A stretch of 64,000 nucleotides of DNA from Schistosoma mansoni. Taxonomy: Eukaryota > Platyhelminthes > Trematoda > Strigeidida > Schistosomatidae. The position numbers were made by a program, and so were the translations under genes. Each line of letters opens with the position of its first letter. The stretch's first letter is position 1. The stretch spans positions 56,896,108 through 56,960,107 of the forward strand of contig NC_031495.1 of NCBI RefSeq assembly GCF_000237925.1, in the 5' to 3' direction. A model generated the notes under the pieces. That model was not told the DNA's origin. It worked only from the letters and a program-made list of their open reading frames with translations, and searched no databases. Shown one piece after another: positions 20,301 to 35,300 of this stretch.

Positions 20301-23300
20301 GGATTTCTTCCAAGTCTATTTCACTGATGGATTCGCGTAAATCCATCCCATCAGGCTCTGAACACGACGAAGAGCGTAAACAAATTAGATCAAGGTTGAC
20401 TAAAAGTCTAAGGAACGATCGTGAGCAGTGGTGGGCAACGAAAGCAAAAGAGATGGAAAAGATAGCGGCTGTAGGCAACACCAGGCAACTCTTCAGACTA
20501 ATAAAAGAAACCGGAATTAATAAGTCAAGTGTAAGTGAAACGATCTCCGAAAAAGACGGAACCCTTATCTGCTCTCAGCCCAGACGTTTAGAACGATGGG
20601 CAGAACACTTTAAGCAGCAGTTCAACTGGCCTTCAGCTACTGCACAACTACCCACTATTCCTAGAAAACCTGAATGGAACATTGAAGTAGGCCCCCGACC
20701 CTACTTGAAGTTCAAAAGGCCATAGGTAATCTGAAACGAGGAAGAGCAGCTGGTCCTGATGGATTGGCTCCAGAGGTCTTTAAATATGGTGGTCCAATTT
20801 TAGCGATTAGGTTGACTAATATTCTGGCTAAAATCTGGGAGACGGATGTAATCCCATCCGACTGGTCACAATCACTGATTGTCCCAATATATAAAAAGGG
20901 GTCAAAATCATCCTGCGATAACCATAGAGGGATTAGTCTGACTAACATAGTATCTAAAATACTAGCCTCAATAATTATCAGGCGCCTAACTAAGACTCGT
21001 GAACTGCAAACACGAGAAAATCAGGCTGGCTTCAGACCTGGTCGTGGCTGTATCGACCACATATTCACCATTCGTCAAGTTTTAGAGCACAGACATGCTT
21101 ATCGGCGTCCGACAATGATAGTTTTTCTTGACTTGAAAGCAGCATTTGACTCTGTAGACCGAGAGGCTCTGTGGCAGTGCCTGTCATTGAAAGGTGTACC
21201 TGAGAAGTACATAAACCTTGTGAAGGCTCTTTACTCGAACACTACTAGTCGAGTGAGAGCTTATGGCGAACTGTCATCTGATTTTACAACCTCAAGTGGT
21301 GTCCGACAAGGCTGTCTACTATCCCCTTTTTTGTTTAACTTCATTATAGACCTGTTGCTGGAAATAACACTCTCTTCGACTGAATTTTCAGGAATTGATC
21401 TTCTACCAGGAGGTTCACTTATCGACTTAGAATACGCAGATGACATAGTCCTGTTTGGTGAAGACGCTGACAAAATGCAGTCTTCTGTTAGAACTGAGTA
21501 ATAATGCCAGGATGTTTGGGATGCGTTTCTCCCCATCTAAATGTAAATTGTTACTCCAGGACTGGCCTGCGTCAACACCTGAACTTAGGATAGAGAGTGA
21601 AGTAGTCGAACGCGTCGACAACTTCACTTATCTTGGAAGTCTGATCAGCCCTAATGGGTTGGTGTCTGACGAAATCTCAGCACGGATTCAAAAAGCTCTT
21701 TTGGCTTTTGCCAACTTACGTCACCTATGGCGAAGACGAGATATCCGTCTATCAATTAAGGGACGAGTATACTGCGCAGCAGTTCGTTCTGTTTTACTTT
21801 ACGGCTGTGAAACATGGTAATAAAGAGTAGCACGGATTCAAAAAGCTCGTTTGGCTTTTGCCAACTTACGTCACCTATGGCGAAGACGAGATATCCGTCT
21901 ATCAATTAAGGGACGAGTATACTGCGCAGCAGTTCGTTCTGTTCTACTTTACGGCTGTGAAACATGGTAATAAAGAGTAGAAGATGCCACAGATGTCTTA
22001 GAAATATTGCTCACATCTGCTAGGATCGCCAGGTAAGTAATAGTGAGGTTAGACACAGGGTATTAGGGAATGATGGTAAATCAGTTGATGAGGTGATGAA
22101 TCTTCATCGACTGAGATAGTTGGGCCACGTGTTACGTATGCCTGAACACCGATTACCACGACGCGCAATGCTGACTAGTGTAGGGGATGGTTGGAAGAGA
22201 GTTAGGGGTGGCCAAACCAAAACATGGCATCAGTGCTTGAAGTCACTAACTTCTAGTCTGAGCCGTGTTGGCAGATGCAGACTACCTGGTTAGGGTCCGC
22301 GTGACTATCGTAACCAATGGTTGGAGACTCTAGGTGACGTGGCTCAGAATCGATCACAATGGCGTCGGTGTATACACTCTTTATCTTCCCTTAAACCTTG
22401 AGATTAAAATTGCTTCATATCTGCCTTCCTTCCTATACTATATCCTTGTATACAACCTTTCTTTATATACTACCACCACTAAATTAATTACTTCTATGAA
22501 TCCGGTGTTCATCTTGTTGTGCTAACGAGGTATGGCAACTTGGACCGATGCATATATGTGCCTGGTCCTATGTTGTAGCTGACTGACTGACTGTGCTCTC
22601 TAGTATGTCCGTATATGAACCCTAGTGTGCTGAGAACAATAAATGGTAGAAGCTTGTAGACTGTCTTTATTCCAATACAAGTCTAGGGACAGAAGAAAGC
22701 GCGCGTATGAGCTGGCCAATAGGAGTCGAGATTATTTGCTCAAGTTTAGTCGCGTTTGTCGGAATGTATCATCGGTCAACGCCTAGTACACTCGGCTCTA
22801 ATCGAAATAGCTTTGACCAGGTAAAAAAATCATAACACGAGTTCTGATGAGGGAGTGATATTCATTATCTTCTCAGGTCTGGCAAACACATAACAATATT
22901 CTGAAATCTGTGTAACAAAACTCTGGACGAATTCCGCATTTTCACTAAAACTTATTCTCGAAATTACTTTTAAGAATAACCACTGATGAAAGAAAGCAAT
23001 CATTTATTACGATAATCAATTATCATTAAATTAGATAACTTACCTCCTTGAGTACATCTTCATCTGGCGGAATGTGGATTTTCTTACACATGTCTTTCAA
23101 ATTTTCAATGTCAATACAACCACGTCTGTCTTTATTATACTTAAGAAACATATCATCAATTCTACATTTATCTGTTATTGACATTTTCTTTAATTGTACT
23201 CTAACTTCATTCATAACATCGTTGATATCGCCATCTCTGAGAAAATCACATTAAACAATTAAGAGAATCCATTAATGATAATAATTATTATTATTAGTTT

Positions 23301-26300
23301 TAAATACCTATTATTAGTTTTGTTTTAAAAAGATGTTTTATATACATGATACTTAGGAAATAATTATACACTTCATTTAATTATAAATAAAGTAGGAACT
23401 GCTGAATGAAACAAATTTTTGACTTAGATGAAGGTGTTCTAGTCGAAGTTTCATCTTGAACCATATCAGGATCGTACTGTGGCTACTTTCTGAAAAGTAA
23501 GGATGATATTTAACCTCTTAAGATTAATTATTGGATAAGAATGTAAGTTATTTACAGTACATACAATATTAAGTTTACGACGATACATGAAACAGATTAC
23601 GACGTGATTCACGTCTGATATGTAAGATAGACTATAAAAATGAAAGTACTTAAAATAAAGCCGGTAGGTTTGTTACTGCAGAGTTTGTTTCCTATTATCG
23701 ACCGGTGTGCTTCATGGGACAATTCAAACCAAACAAAATTTCAAATTCTCAACTCACATAAAAATGGAAAAACTGGTTGCATACTAAGATTAATGGACAT
23801 ACACCAAAATGTTTGTTTATCAGAGGATCCAGACCATATAGAGAAAAAGGCTTTATATCAATTTGTCTTATAATAAGAGTTAATGACGGACTAGTTTCGG
23901 TAGGCGGGTTATTTTTTGCTTTGTCTTTTAATACGCAATCAGATACAATGGAATGAAATCTCTCTAATCGGATGTGTTAAGTGTATGATCTAATCCATCA
24001 TTGCCTTTGAATGTGACTATATTTTCAAAAACAATTAAAACTTAGCCGTATAGAGTCTCCACCACCTAAGTTCCTGTCAAGTAGCTGTTATAGTGCACAA
24101 TCATCTGTACGTTTGAAATTGTCTTGACCTCTGTGGTTGAGATTTATTGTTTGTCATTGCATTTCTGAGGAATAGGAGTATCAGTAGGAAACGATCACTA
24201 GTCTACCAATATTTTTATTTATTTACCAGCTACAACTCAGCAAACCATATGCTAAGTTACCGCGTTTTGTAGTAAACATCAACGCAGAATACGTACAACT
24301 CATGAATTAGTACTAAGAAATAGCACTAGACCAAATTACTGTGTTTGTTTTCGTTTACTTGATGATCGATGATAAATGACTTATATAAAAACTTGAATGG
24401 TAATATTCTTGGATGCATATTTAAATAACTGAATTAGCTGGCATGCACAATAGTAATAAACAATCAAAGCATACCAGAACTGAGTGGACACAACTAGACT
24501 GAAATAATATTAGTATCAGATTAACATCAGAATCTAGGCATTAGCATCATCATCATTTGTATTAGGACAGAAATGAAACTGCCAATAGAACATCCAACGA
24601 TTGTGGTGGAATAAAATAAATCCAGGATTTCACTAGACAAGTGTAATCTGCATTGTAATGGAATGAGTTCAGGGTGTCGTCAACGTGAAAATAGAATATG
24701 ATAGACAGGTAAGCAAACAAAAGCAAATTACTAATATAGAGTTGCGGAGATTGGTGGGTTTAAATTAATGGGATATGTATCCGTGAGTTTATGGTATATC
24801 TGCTTCTCAATGTGCAATATCTAGCAATTTTACATTCATTCAGTGAATGAATGTTGCTTATTATACCATAGTTTTGACTAGAGATTTCATTTCAAGCTCT
24901 AACTATGCTTCATCTTTTTTTATCTGGAAAGTTGGGTTGAGCTACAGTGGAGCTTTTATAGAAGACACATGTAAACAGTTTTAGATAATTCAAATGAAAC
25001 CAGTGAATACTACACTCTTATATCCAGCATTGATACATTGAATGAACGAAAAAGATATTGCACTTTAACTAAACACTGAGAACGGATGGTTATCCTCACG
25101 CAACAATATATATATATATATATAAAGTGCAATATCTTCTTCGTTCATTCAATAGGGCATACAAGTGAGCATAAGTTAGACAATAAAACTGAATTACTAG
25201 TAGATTTGACAGTCAAATGCTTGATCAGATTCTGCATTCAGAAATAAGTGTAAATTAGTGTGAATTTAATATGTCTCTACTAATCGTCATCTGATTGTAT
25301 ATAATAAAGAATGCGTAAATAAAACCTGATACACAAGTACTGAACGCATTTACTAATTATTAACCCACAACAAGCTTTGTTTTACACTTAATTAAACACA
25401 ACAGAATTTTGTGGTGTCTCTGACATGTACAAGGACTACCATCAATCAAATGAATTAAACTGCAAATTTTTCTTACGATTAATAGTTATCCAGCCATTCC
25501 AATCCAGTGCTCTCTCTAGTATTTTCTAAATAGACTATTTTGGGAGTACACGTAAAATTATTTTATTCGTGTATTACTCTTTAATTTCCTTGCTCAGAAT
25601 TAGTCATTTCCCATTTGATTGACCCCAAGTTAACAAAAAAAATTAGCACCCAGTACCATTGAATTCTTCAAACTGGTACATTTACTAGGTCATAATTTTT
25701 ATATGGTACTATTTGAATTATTCTGCTATTACTGGTTTTCATAGCTCATAAGATTAGTGAAAGATAAATTGTTCAACTGAATGGTATAAACATTGGATAT
25801 CTGGGTTTTTTTAACTATCGGTAGGACACATATTCTCATACATCTATATATCCGAGCAACATATCGTATAACGTTGAGAGGGGTTAGGATGTTTCCAGAT
25901 GTTAGATCAAGTTAGTCCCGATCCATTCCTATTGCTTGACGATAAGTGGAATATCCCTAAGACAGATATTTGTGTTATACACTGACTGAATGTAAGTTCT
26001 AGTTACTACCGTATAGACTAACCAGATGGCTATACCAATTTATGGGACTTATGGAGATTGTAGTATTTTCAAAGTTGAATTCACGAGCCAATCTAAGTTA
26101 GGACACAAATGAAAACTTAAAAACACTGAATGGCCGTTTCGTCCTAGTATGGGACTTCTCAGAAGTGCTCATCCATGATCCCGCGCGCGGGATCCGAACC
26201 CAGGACCTTCGGTCTAGCGCATAAACGCGTAACCTCTAGACCACTGAGCCGGGACCTGACTTTGAAAATACTACAATCTTCACAAATCGCTTAAATTGAT

Positions 26301-29300
26301 AAAGGTCATGTGCTCATTAGTGGCTAGCTTCAAGATAGATTCCCTGGAGTTTTAGTGAGAAGCAGTGGCCAGTGGAGTTCAATCCGTATCGGGTGTGAGG
26401 CAGTTATCCACCTCAGACAATCGATAAAGGGTTACACAAGATCGTGGATTGATCGAAGTTAGACATTAACGTCGTTGAATACCAGCTATGTGGTCTAGAG
26501 GTTAGGCGGTAATGCGCGAGACTGAAGGTCCTGGGTTTGAGTCCCGCAAGTGGGGTTGTGAATGCGCACTGCTCAAGTGTCCTACACTAGGACGAAATGG
26601 CCATCCAGTCCTTCGGAGTTTTCAATGGTGGTCTAGCTTAGATTGACTCGCGAATTCAACTTCATCATACATTTATATTCGCCTGTTTATAGTATACATG
26701 TAAGGATTTTAGATTTGTAGAGCATTTGAATAATCTGGTACATTTTGTATAGAAACGACTGAATTACGTAGACATAGACATCGATTTTTTAAACATTTCT
26801 TAAAAATCTATGCAGATCGTTTGTATGACTATATATTAGAGATCACTATTTTTTGTTCGAATTTCAATTTACATAATACTTGACTAAATTAGCCACATGA
26901 AAAGAACAGATATTAATCTAAATTCGGCGCATTAAGTCGATTTCTTAGATGAACTCAACTGACTATAAAACAGTCTGATGTTTGCTACTTCTTTTTAGTC
27001 ATATTGGAAAAATCGTTGTTGATAAGTTTGAAAGCATTTTAACTAGTTGTATAGGTTGGTAGTCTAATTACAAAACACATATTTTAATAAATCATCAAGT
27101 AATAAACAACGTCAGCCTATTAATTACAAACAATCTATTTCTATTGATAGAGTTTATTATGTGAATATTAAGCTAGATGAAATGATCTGGTAGTACACTA
27201 TTCACTAGTAAATGGTTGAAGACTAACAGGAGTAATCTGTCAACTTGAGTTTTGAGTTTGTAAGCAGATGTTTGAAAGATGTATATGACATTATTAAATT
27301 TTACTAATGGTAAGCTTTATTTGACTCATTAACCTTTTCTAATATCGTTTATCGTTCATACATCACAGTAAATTAACTATAAATCTGTTACTCAGATGTG
27401 TACATATTGATATGTGTTATTTATTTAAGGTCTTAGTCTTGTGTTCTATGTATACAATCATAAGAGTTTTCAAGTCTGGATAATACAGAATAATAACAGA
27501 TACTTGACAGGACTTCCTAGTGTTCTGCTTGGTATATGAGGAACATGTGAGATTTTTTATGCTATCTAATAATTTTATATAGTTGAAATTATGAGTCAAT
27601 TGAAGCTAGACTACCATGGAAAACCTAGAAGCACTGGACGGCCGTTTCGTTCTATTGTGGGACTCCTCAACAGTGCGCATCTACGATCCCGCCTCGCGAG
27701 ACTCAAACCCAGAACCTATCAGTCTCGCGCGCGAGCACTTAACCGATAGACCACTGAGCCTTTGCTTATAAACTAACTAGCTTAGTCAACTTATCGTTAG
27801 TTAGATTGAAAAATAAATTATTAACAGAAACATTGAAATAACATTGACTACATATATATCAATAGTCATTAAACAAAACAAAAAATTATAAATCGTTAAT
27901 TTACATTCAACTTACTCTCGTTTAAAGTCAATATTACCTCCTTTATTCAATTTATAATGAGATTGTTGTTTAACTATAGTTTGATTTTCTTTATCATTTA
28001 AATGTTCACGTAAATTATTCAATAATTCATCAGGAAACTGTTCATGATTAGATTCAAAAAATTTAATAACATATTCATCAACATCAGTAATAATGAAACG
28101 TGTTCCAAATATATCAATTTTTGAATTAATTGAAAAATCTATAGGACCATAATAAATTGGATTATCTAATGTACTTCCAGGTTTAATAACTCTAAATGAT
28201 TAAAGAAGAGAATATGATTGGGAGATAACCAGTTACTATAAATTATCTAAAAAAATAATTATTTACTATGCAGATTTAGTTGTCATTATGGTTATGTTAC
28301 CTCCTTAAACACATATTATAATGTTCAATCATAATCTGAGAAAATGTGAAAATTACAGACGCATAACAATATGATCAGTACCAAGAAATGTTTGCAACGG
28401 AGTTTTGCTGAACCGGATTAAAGATTCAGTAGACGTCCAGCTTCGAGATCAACAGACTGAATTCAGTAAGGACCGGTCGTGCACAGACCAAATCAAATTC
28501 GTCACCACACATCAACCTCATTGACTATGACAAAGTATTCGGCAGTGTGGATAGGAGAACATTATGGAAACTTCTTCGACACTATGGTGAGAGTAGCTGA
28601 GAAGATCGTCCACATCAAATGGAATACATACGACAGACTACACTGCAAAGTAGTGCATGGACAACTTGTTTACAACTAGACGATTTGGACTTCGAACATG
28701 ACCTGACCATTCTATCCCATACACACAAACATATACAGATTCAGACAACCAGTGTAGCAGCAGTCTCTACATCAGTAGGCCTCAAAAAACACAACGGAAA
28801 AATAAACATCCACAAATACAACACAGAGAACACCAACAAAATCATTCACACTCGATAGAGAAATTCTGGAACAGGTGGTGAAAACATTCACCCACTTGAA
28901 CTGCATCATCGATGAACAAAGAAGATCAGATGCACACGTAATGGCGAGGATTGTCAAAGAAAGGACAACATTCCTACAATTGAAGAATATCTCGAACTCA
29001 AAACAATTATCTGGAAGCCAATATCAAAATCACAATCTTCGATACGAACGTAAAGACGTTTCTATTGTACTGAACTGAAACATGGAGAACTACCACAACC
29101 ATCATCGAAAGTGTACAGGTATTTGTAAACAATTATCTACACAAGATACTAATTATCTTTTGATCGGTTACCTTCAGCAACAGCCTACTGTGTGTGAGAA
29201 CAAACCAACATGCAAGTGAGGAGGAAATTATGAAAAGACGTTGTTAGTGGATAGGACATACATTGTGGAAATCATGAGACTGGATCACGAAGCAAGCATT

Positions 29301-32300
29301 GACATGGAACCCTGAAGGGAGAAGGAAACGTGCCAGACTGAAGAAGACATTGTGTTGGGAAATGGAAGGAGACATGAAAGGGATGAGTGTCAAGTGGAAT
29401 CAACTGGACTGGATTGTGCATGATATTTGGATGTAGAATGCTTATGGTCGACCTATGCTACTCGGCGAATGGTAACATGAGTAAGAAAGTAAAGTAGTAC
29501 TAAATTCAGGCAAAATAAGCAATATTTTAATGTATTTCAATGTTTCTCTTCATTCCCAGAGATTTTTATGCTGTTTATTGTTAGAGCAGATAGCTACTGG
29601 TAGTTGTTTACTTTCAATATAGATCTATATCTTGAATTCATAAAACCTTAAACAAGTCTCTGTTCATAGTTTTCCCACATATTCCATATTTAATGTCAAC
29701 TTGAAATAGTGCAAAACTAGGAAGTGCTTTCTTGTGTTAATAGTTGTTTAGATATGGCACATGTTTGGAAATATTTTTAATGAGTAAAGATATACTAATC
29801 AAATAATCCTTTACTCAGGAAATACCTTGAACACATAAGCTACATTTCTAAACGTTCATTCAATGAATTATGGGAAATTGAATGGTACATCATAACTCTT
29901 GGATTAACCGTAGAGACTTCACTAATTAATAATTCATTTATCTTAGCAATCGACGTTGCTACAGAACCCATCGATTGCCGACTTACGGTTAAATATTATC
30001 ATGGTGAATTACGATGTATACATCGTTAGCGCTAAATATGAAGTATTTACCATGACTAGAAATAGCAACACATCGAATTTGTTCTTTAAATTTCAGTCAC
30101 TGACTGTATTTTATTGATAAATTCAAACAGAACTTTGTAAGTCATAAGATGGTCAGAGATTATGAGGTGTCAGATTCAACGAAATTTGTGCGTAACGATC
30201 ATCGGTTTATTGTCCTGACCACGATCAGGGTACATAAATTTGGTGTGTGGAACATTCTAAACATAGTAAAAAGATATTAAGTATCACTTATATAATGAAA
30301 CAACAATCTGTCTTCTGTTTTGTTGTGCTGGTAGAGCGTCTAGAACATGAGTTAATAACAAGACTTGATAAATAGAATCAATTTACTCTATTTTAGCCCA
30401 TTGCTTCAAATTCAATTACTTAGAGGTTTTTATTGAAAAGAAGACCTTGAAATGTTCACCCCAGTTGTGGCACAGTCTACTCACGTGATTGAGAACTTTT
30501 TATTGGACCGATTGGACACTAACACCATGTAAATGGCTCAAATCGAAATAACATAGCTACTGACGTAATGATATACAAGGTAGGTAGATTAGTATAAATA
30601 AAACAGTTTATCATCTTACAATCCGTTAACGTGTCTGTCCATCATATAGTTTGTCCAGAGTCGAAAGCACTATGAAAACAAAATAACGTCTTGTTAATTA
30701 ATAAATATATGGGGACTGATACTATGTCAAGCCCACATAGGTAATTCTAGACTCTAGACAGATTAATCTATTCATTCTTCTCAAGCCACATTTTTACACT
30801 GTCACTCATTCGCTTATAAACTTGACTGTTTTTTATATGATTGTATGTGTGCTAATTACGTACTTTACTCATAATGTTGTGTCTGTAACTTATTTTTGTT
30901 CGACTATAAATGCCGATTAACTCTTGGCTGAATTGAGATGGCTCACTCGCCCTCTCCAATGCGCGTCGTCTTATTTTGCTTTACTTTCCGATCAACGATT
31001 GTACGGAATATACCTATTCAAAAATCCATTCCAGTATTTGACTTAAATAATTCCGTTATTCACTAATGCGATTTGAGTTGATGATTATATACGAGGATTA
31101 GCGACATGTATATTTCGATAATAAGCAGCAAACGACGTACCTGGAATCAGATCTCGGGCCTTTAAAAACATTATTGTAACTAACTGTACTCTGACTTCTT
31201 CAAAACTATCAACTAGATAAGATATCAAAAATTTAGTTCATGCTTTACCTTGATCTTTTGAGAAATGTTCCACCAGGGAAACCAGAGTTTCTTATCGGAG
31301 TCTCAAAAATTGATATCATATCATCAGCCAGATGATACGATATGATAAATCGTCGAGATGCATCTTCAGGTCGAAAACTATCCTACAAAGATAAAAATGA
31401 GAATAATGTATTTCCATACTATGTACCTGAATAAAAAAGTTATAGTGATTAAACATTTTTGTGTTGTCACACAAGATACACATCCAATAATTGTAAATTA
31501 AATTTATACATACACTTGAGTTCATTATGTTATACACTTCATTTATAGTTTCATACGAAAATTAATTACAAGCAGACAATTTAGAAATTTAGTTTCGCAT
31601 TAAGCTCAAGCACTTTATCTTATATATACATTATTTTATACTAACTTGATAAACTAGAAGTACTTCTGTATTAGTTTTGTGTTGAATCGAAATGGTACTG
31701 ACATCTATTTCAACGTTATCAGGAGTACTAAAGTCAAATGTTTCGAATATGAATTTGGAATAAATGCAAAGTATACATCTCAAGGTTGGATTTGTAAGTG
31801 AATGAATACATATTCAATAATATAAGTATCATATTCTTAAATGTGATCTGAAACTCCTGAAATATTTTTTAAGAAGAGTATAACAAGTTTGATAGTAAGG
31901 TTAGAAACCAACATAAACATAACTCATGATGAGGGTCCTTCAATTTTTCTTGAATAAAAGTTACTATCTCCAAAATAATGTGAGCAGATTTTTGGTGTAT
32001 GTTTGCGATTGTTAATAAACAAACACATGCATATTTGAAGATTCTTACTTTTTCAATCATTTTAAACAAAATATGTTTAATCAAACAGTCTAGTAAAACT
32101 AAAAAGTCATAATAACATTATTTAAAAACAATAAATGATATGAATGCTTAACTATTGTTTGATCATAAGATTTCAAAAATACTTACGATAAATTGTAGGG
32201 CAATTGGTTCATTATTTAGTGTGGTAAGCTATTTCAATTTATTGTTGTTCGTCCCTATTCTAATCTACGTATTTATTGAGGAGTCAAACAATAACAGAAA

Positions 32301-35300
32301 ATAACTAACTGTCTATTATAAGCAAAGATGGATAGTAGCTAGCAGTGGAATTCAGGACGCACGTTTCGTCCTAGTCGGGATTCGTCAGCTGGATGTACCT
32401 GCATCTCAGAGTTGATGTTCACTCTGGGACTCGAACTCAGTACCATCCGCTTCAAACACCATCGCGTGATCCACTCAGCTATCGAGACGAAACCGCGCGT
32501 CCTAGATTCCACTGCTAGCCCACCTTCCATCTTTGCATTTAATGCTTGGGAATTAAGGCTATATCGAGGCAATACACACAGTATGCACATATGCACATAT
32601 ACAGTCCTAAACATCAATGGGAAGATACAAACAAACAATACCCAGTGAATTTATAACTGTCTATTAGTTAATGATTTTCAAACAATTTTTTAAACGATTC
32701 TAATTGAGATTGAAATCACCCTCAATATATATATATACCTTCTAATCAGTAAAGAAGAGCATATCTAATTAAGGAGTTGTTGACAATAAAAACTTTATTG
32801 TCAGAAGGGGTTTTGTGGATATTATAGTAATTTTATATAGTTGAGATTATGAGTCAATTGAAGCTAGACCACCATGGGAAACCCGGAAGCACTAGATAAC
32901 CGTTTCATCCTATTATGTAACTCCTCAGCAGTGCGCATCCACGATCCTGCCTAACGAGATTCGAACCTAGGACCTATCAGTTTCGCGTGCGTGCGCTCTA
33001 CCTCTAGACCACTGGGCCGGGATCAAACGGTGTTAATGTCTAACTTCACACGATCCACGAAATTGAGCAACACATCCATTAAAACTTTATTATTTCATTA
33101 AATATTCCAATTAAATATTCTAATAAGTTAAGCTAAATTATCTAATCAATAAAATAAATTAATTATAAATTTTTTTTGAATCATTAAAAATAGACAAAAA
33201 ATGATAAACTATTTAAAAATAATTAATTAAAACAAAGATTTTTGTAATAATAAAAAAACAGATCAAATTAATTAATATAATAGTTTAATAATGAACGTTA
33301 TTTTTCAATCTTATTCAATTACTAATTGATTGATTAAGTTAATTTGAATTCAGTTAAATCTATTTTCTTATAATCAACATTTAATTTGTTAAGTTAAATG
33401 TTAAATATTAAATAGTTTATAACGAATTATGTGTAGGTTAATTAATATATCGTTGAAAAATTCCCATCATATTTAAAACATAATTAATATGAACGAAGAA
33501 TATTCTTTTCATAAATGAAACCATGAGTCAATTGAAGCTAGACCACCATGGAAAACCTGGAAGCACTGGACAGCCGCTTCGTCCTATCGTGGTACTCCTC
33601 AGCAGTGCGCATCGACGATCCTGCCTAACGAGATTCGAACCCAGGACCTACCAGTCTTTTCAATAAATTCTCATCAGGTTCTACAATTATAAGTCCAAAT
33701 TAATGGTCCACAATAGAAAATTGGCCAAGTTTAAGGCAGAGTACATCATTAAAGCTTGTAACATATGGACTAAGGATTGTTGTTTGTCATATAAAATAAA
33801 ATCGTTAATGTTGGGGCTGACTAATACGAAGTGTTAACTTGAATCAGTTTATAAGTGAAATGAAATTGTGAGATAAATGATCAGAATAAATATAGTTGAC
33901 ATGGGGGTGGAAGAGAATAATCGGATTACAAATCAGAAATTACGTATATGTAGAATAATATGAATTGGGCAAGAATTAGCAGATAGGGGTGGATGCTAAA
34001 TAAATTTCTCTAAAAGGTTAGCAAGTGTAATAATAATAATAATAATAATAATGACAATGGTAAGATGTGTAGATAAGATTAGTTTAAGATATAAAAGTGA
34101 ACACCAATCAAATTACGTCACAATGTTGTAAAACTGATTATTAACTAGTCGGTTAGGCTAAAAGGGGTGGCTGAACATATTTCTTTTGGAGTCAAAGCTC
34201 CGGCTTTTTTATTCGGATATATGCATAAAGGTGTCATCTGAATTTTATATTGTTTTTAGTTTTTTTGGGAATTCGATGTAATGGATTGTTAAATTAGTGG
34301 TATATTTACTTGTAACTACCGTATAAAATTGAACCTACACTCCAGTATAATGGTTTAAAGTATGATTAACTTTATAGTGAGAATAGTTAAGATTCGACGA
34401 TTGTATCACAAGCCAAGTACATATACCTACCAAAAATGATCATCAAATGGCATGTTAAATCAATACAGATTGACAAGGTTTCGTTCAGTGTCAACGACAT
34501 AGCATCACTATGTCAACTGTAGGAAAGCTACCTGTGTCCCCCAATGGGTTACATTACTGAAATCGATGTTATCGAAACGGAAGAATGTGGATAAACTTCT
34601 ACCCCCGATAATTCCATAATTAAAGCATAAGTCGCTTTGCAATGGAATGCCTGACTTGAACAAGTCTGTTTTATCACTGAAACAGTGCGGATCAAAATAC
34701 ACAATTGTGTTGTGGTGATCGATATTCGATATTATCTTTAAACCTCGTATATTGTTCGTCCTGATAACCGTTACTCGATAACGCCCCAACGGTATATAAA
34801 TCAGAAGGCGAATACGAAGTGTTGATTGCGTTTATTATTGAACCACACACAGATTGCAAAATTACAGGCACATTAAGCAAGCATGAAAGAGTAGTGCCGT
34901 AAAGCAAGCGAGTGAGCGTGCCAGTCGAATGAGTGAGCGAGTGACCGAGTCAGTGAACAAGTGTGCGAGTCAACGAGTCAGTGAACAGGATTTAAATGTA
35001 CATATATATACATAGTGAAATGAATGAATCATCGAATCAATTAAGCGATTAATAGTAAGGCTAGTAAAATGAATATATGCGTAGGCAGTAAACAATGCTC
35101 AAGAGTACATAATAAAGGTACAATAGTATAGATAGGTTGTTATTGTACGAATGACTCTGTCCGTTAAATAAGTTAACACAAGGGCTTAACCAAATTAGAT
35201 GTGAACAAACTCAATTGTACGTGTATGGTGTCAACTAATGTGACAATCAATTTTATCTCAGGTTAGTAAGTCACTGATGGATGGAAAGTCCCTTGACGTT

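Larger units (their letters stand above)
18571..22600 (+). mobile_element. RTE-like LINE, copy B (antisense in EFHC1 intron 10)
   Basis: Same family as copy A, in + orientation. Leader 18571-18960, endonuclease 19290-20070, linker, RT 20700-21480, C-terminal region with [14 protein letters not shown] and RVARR-type repeats to 22370, and a 3' tail of CTGA repeats (about 22570-22590). It retains the RT segment [20 protein letters not shown] that copy A has lost. It is broken by a frameshift near 20700, stops after YADD, a 150-bp tandem duplication and stops near the end. Confidence 0.85.

Noticed and set aside
32486-32536. Second complete hammerhead on the + strand
   Set aside because: Only the GAAAC...GCGTC half is present; no CTGANGA motif in the right place, since that position is the tRNA-like A box.
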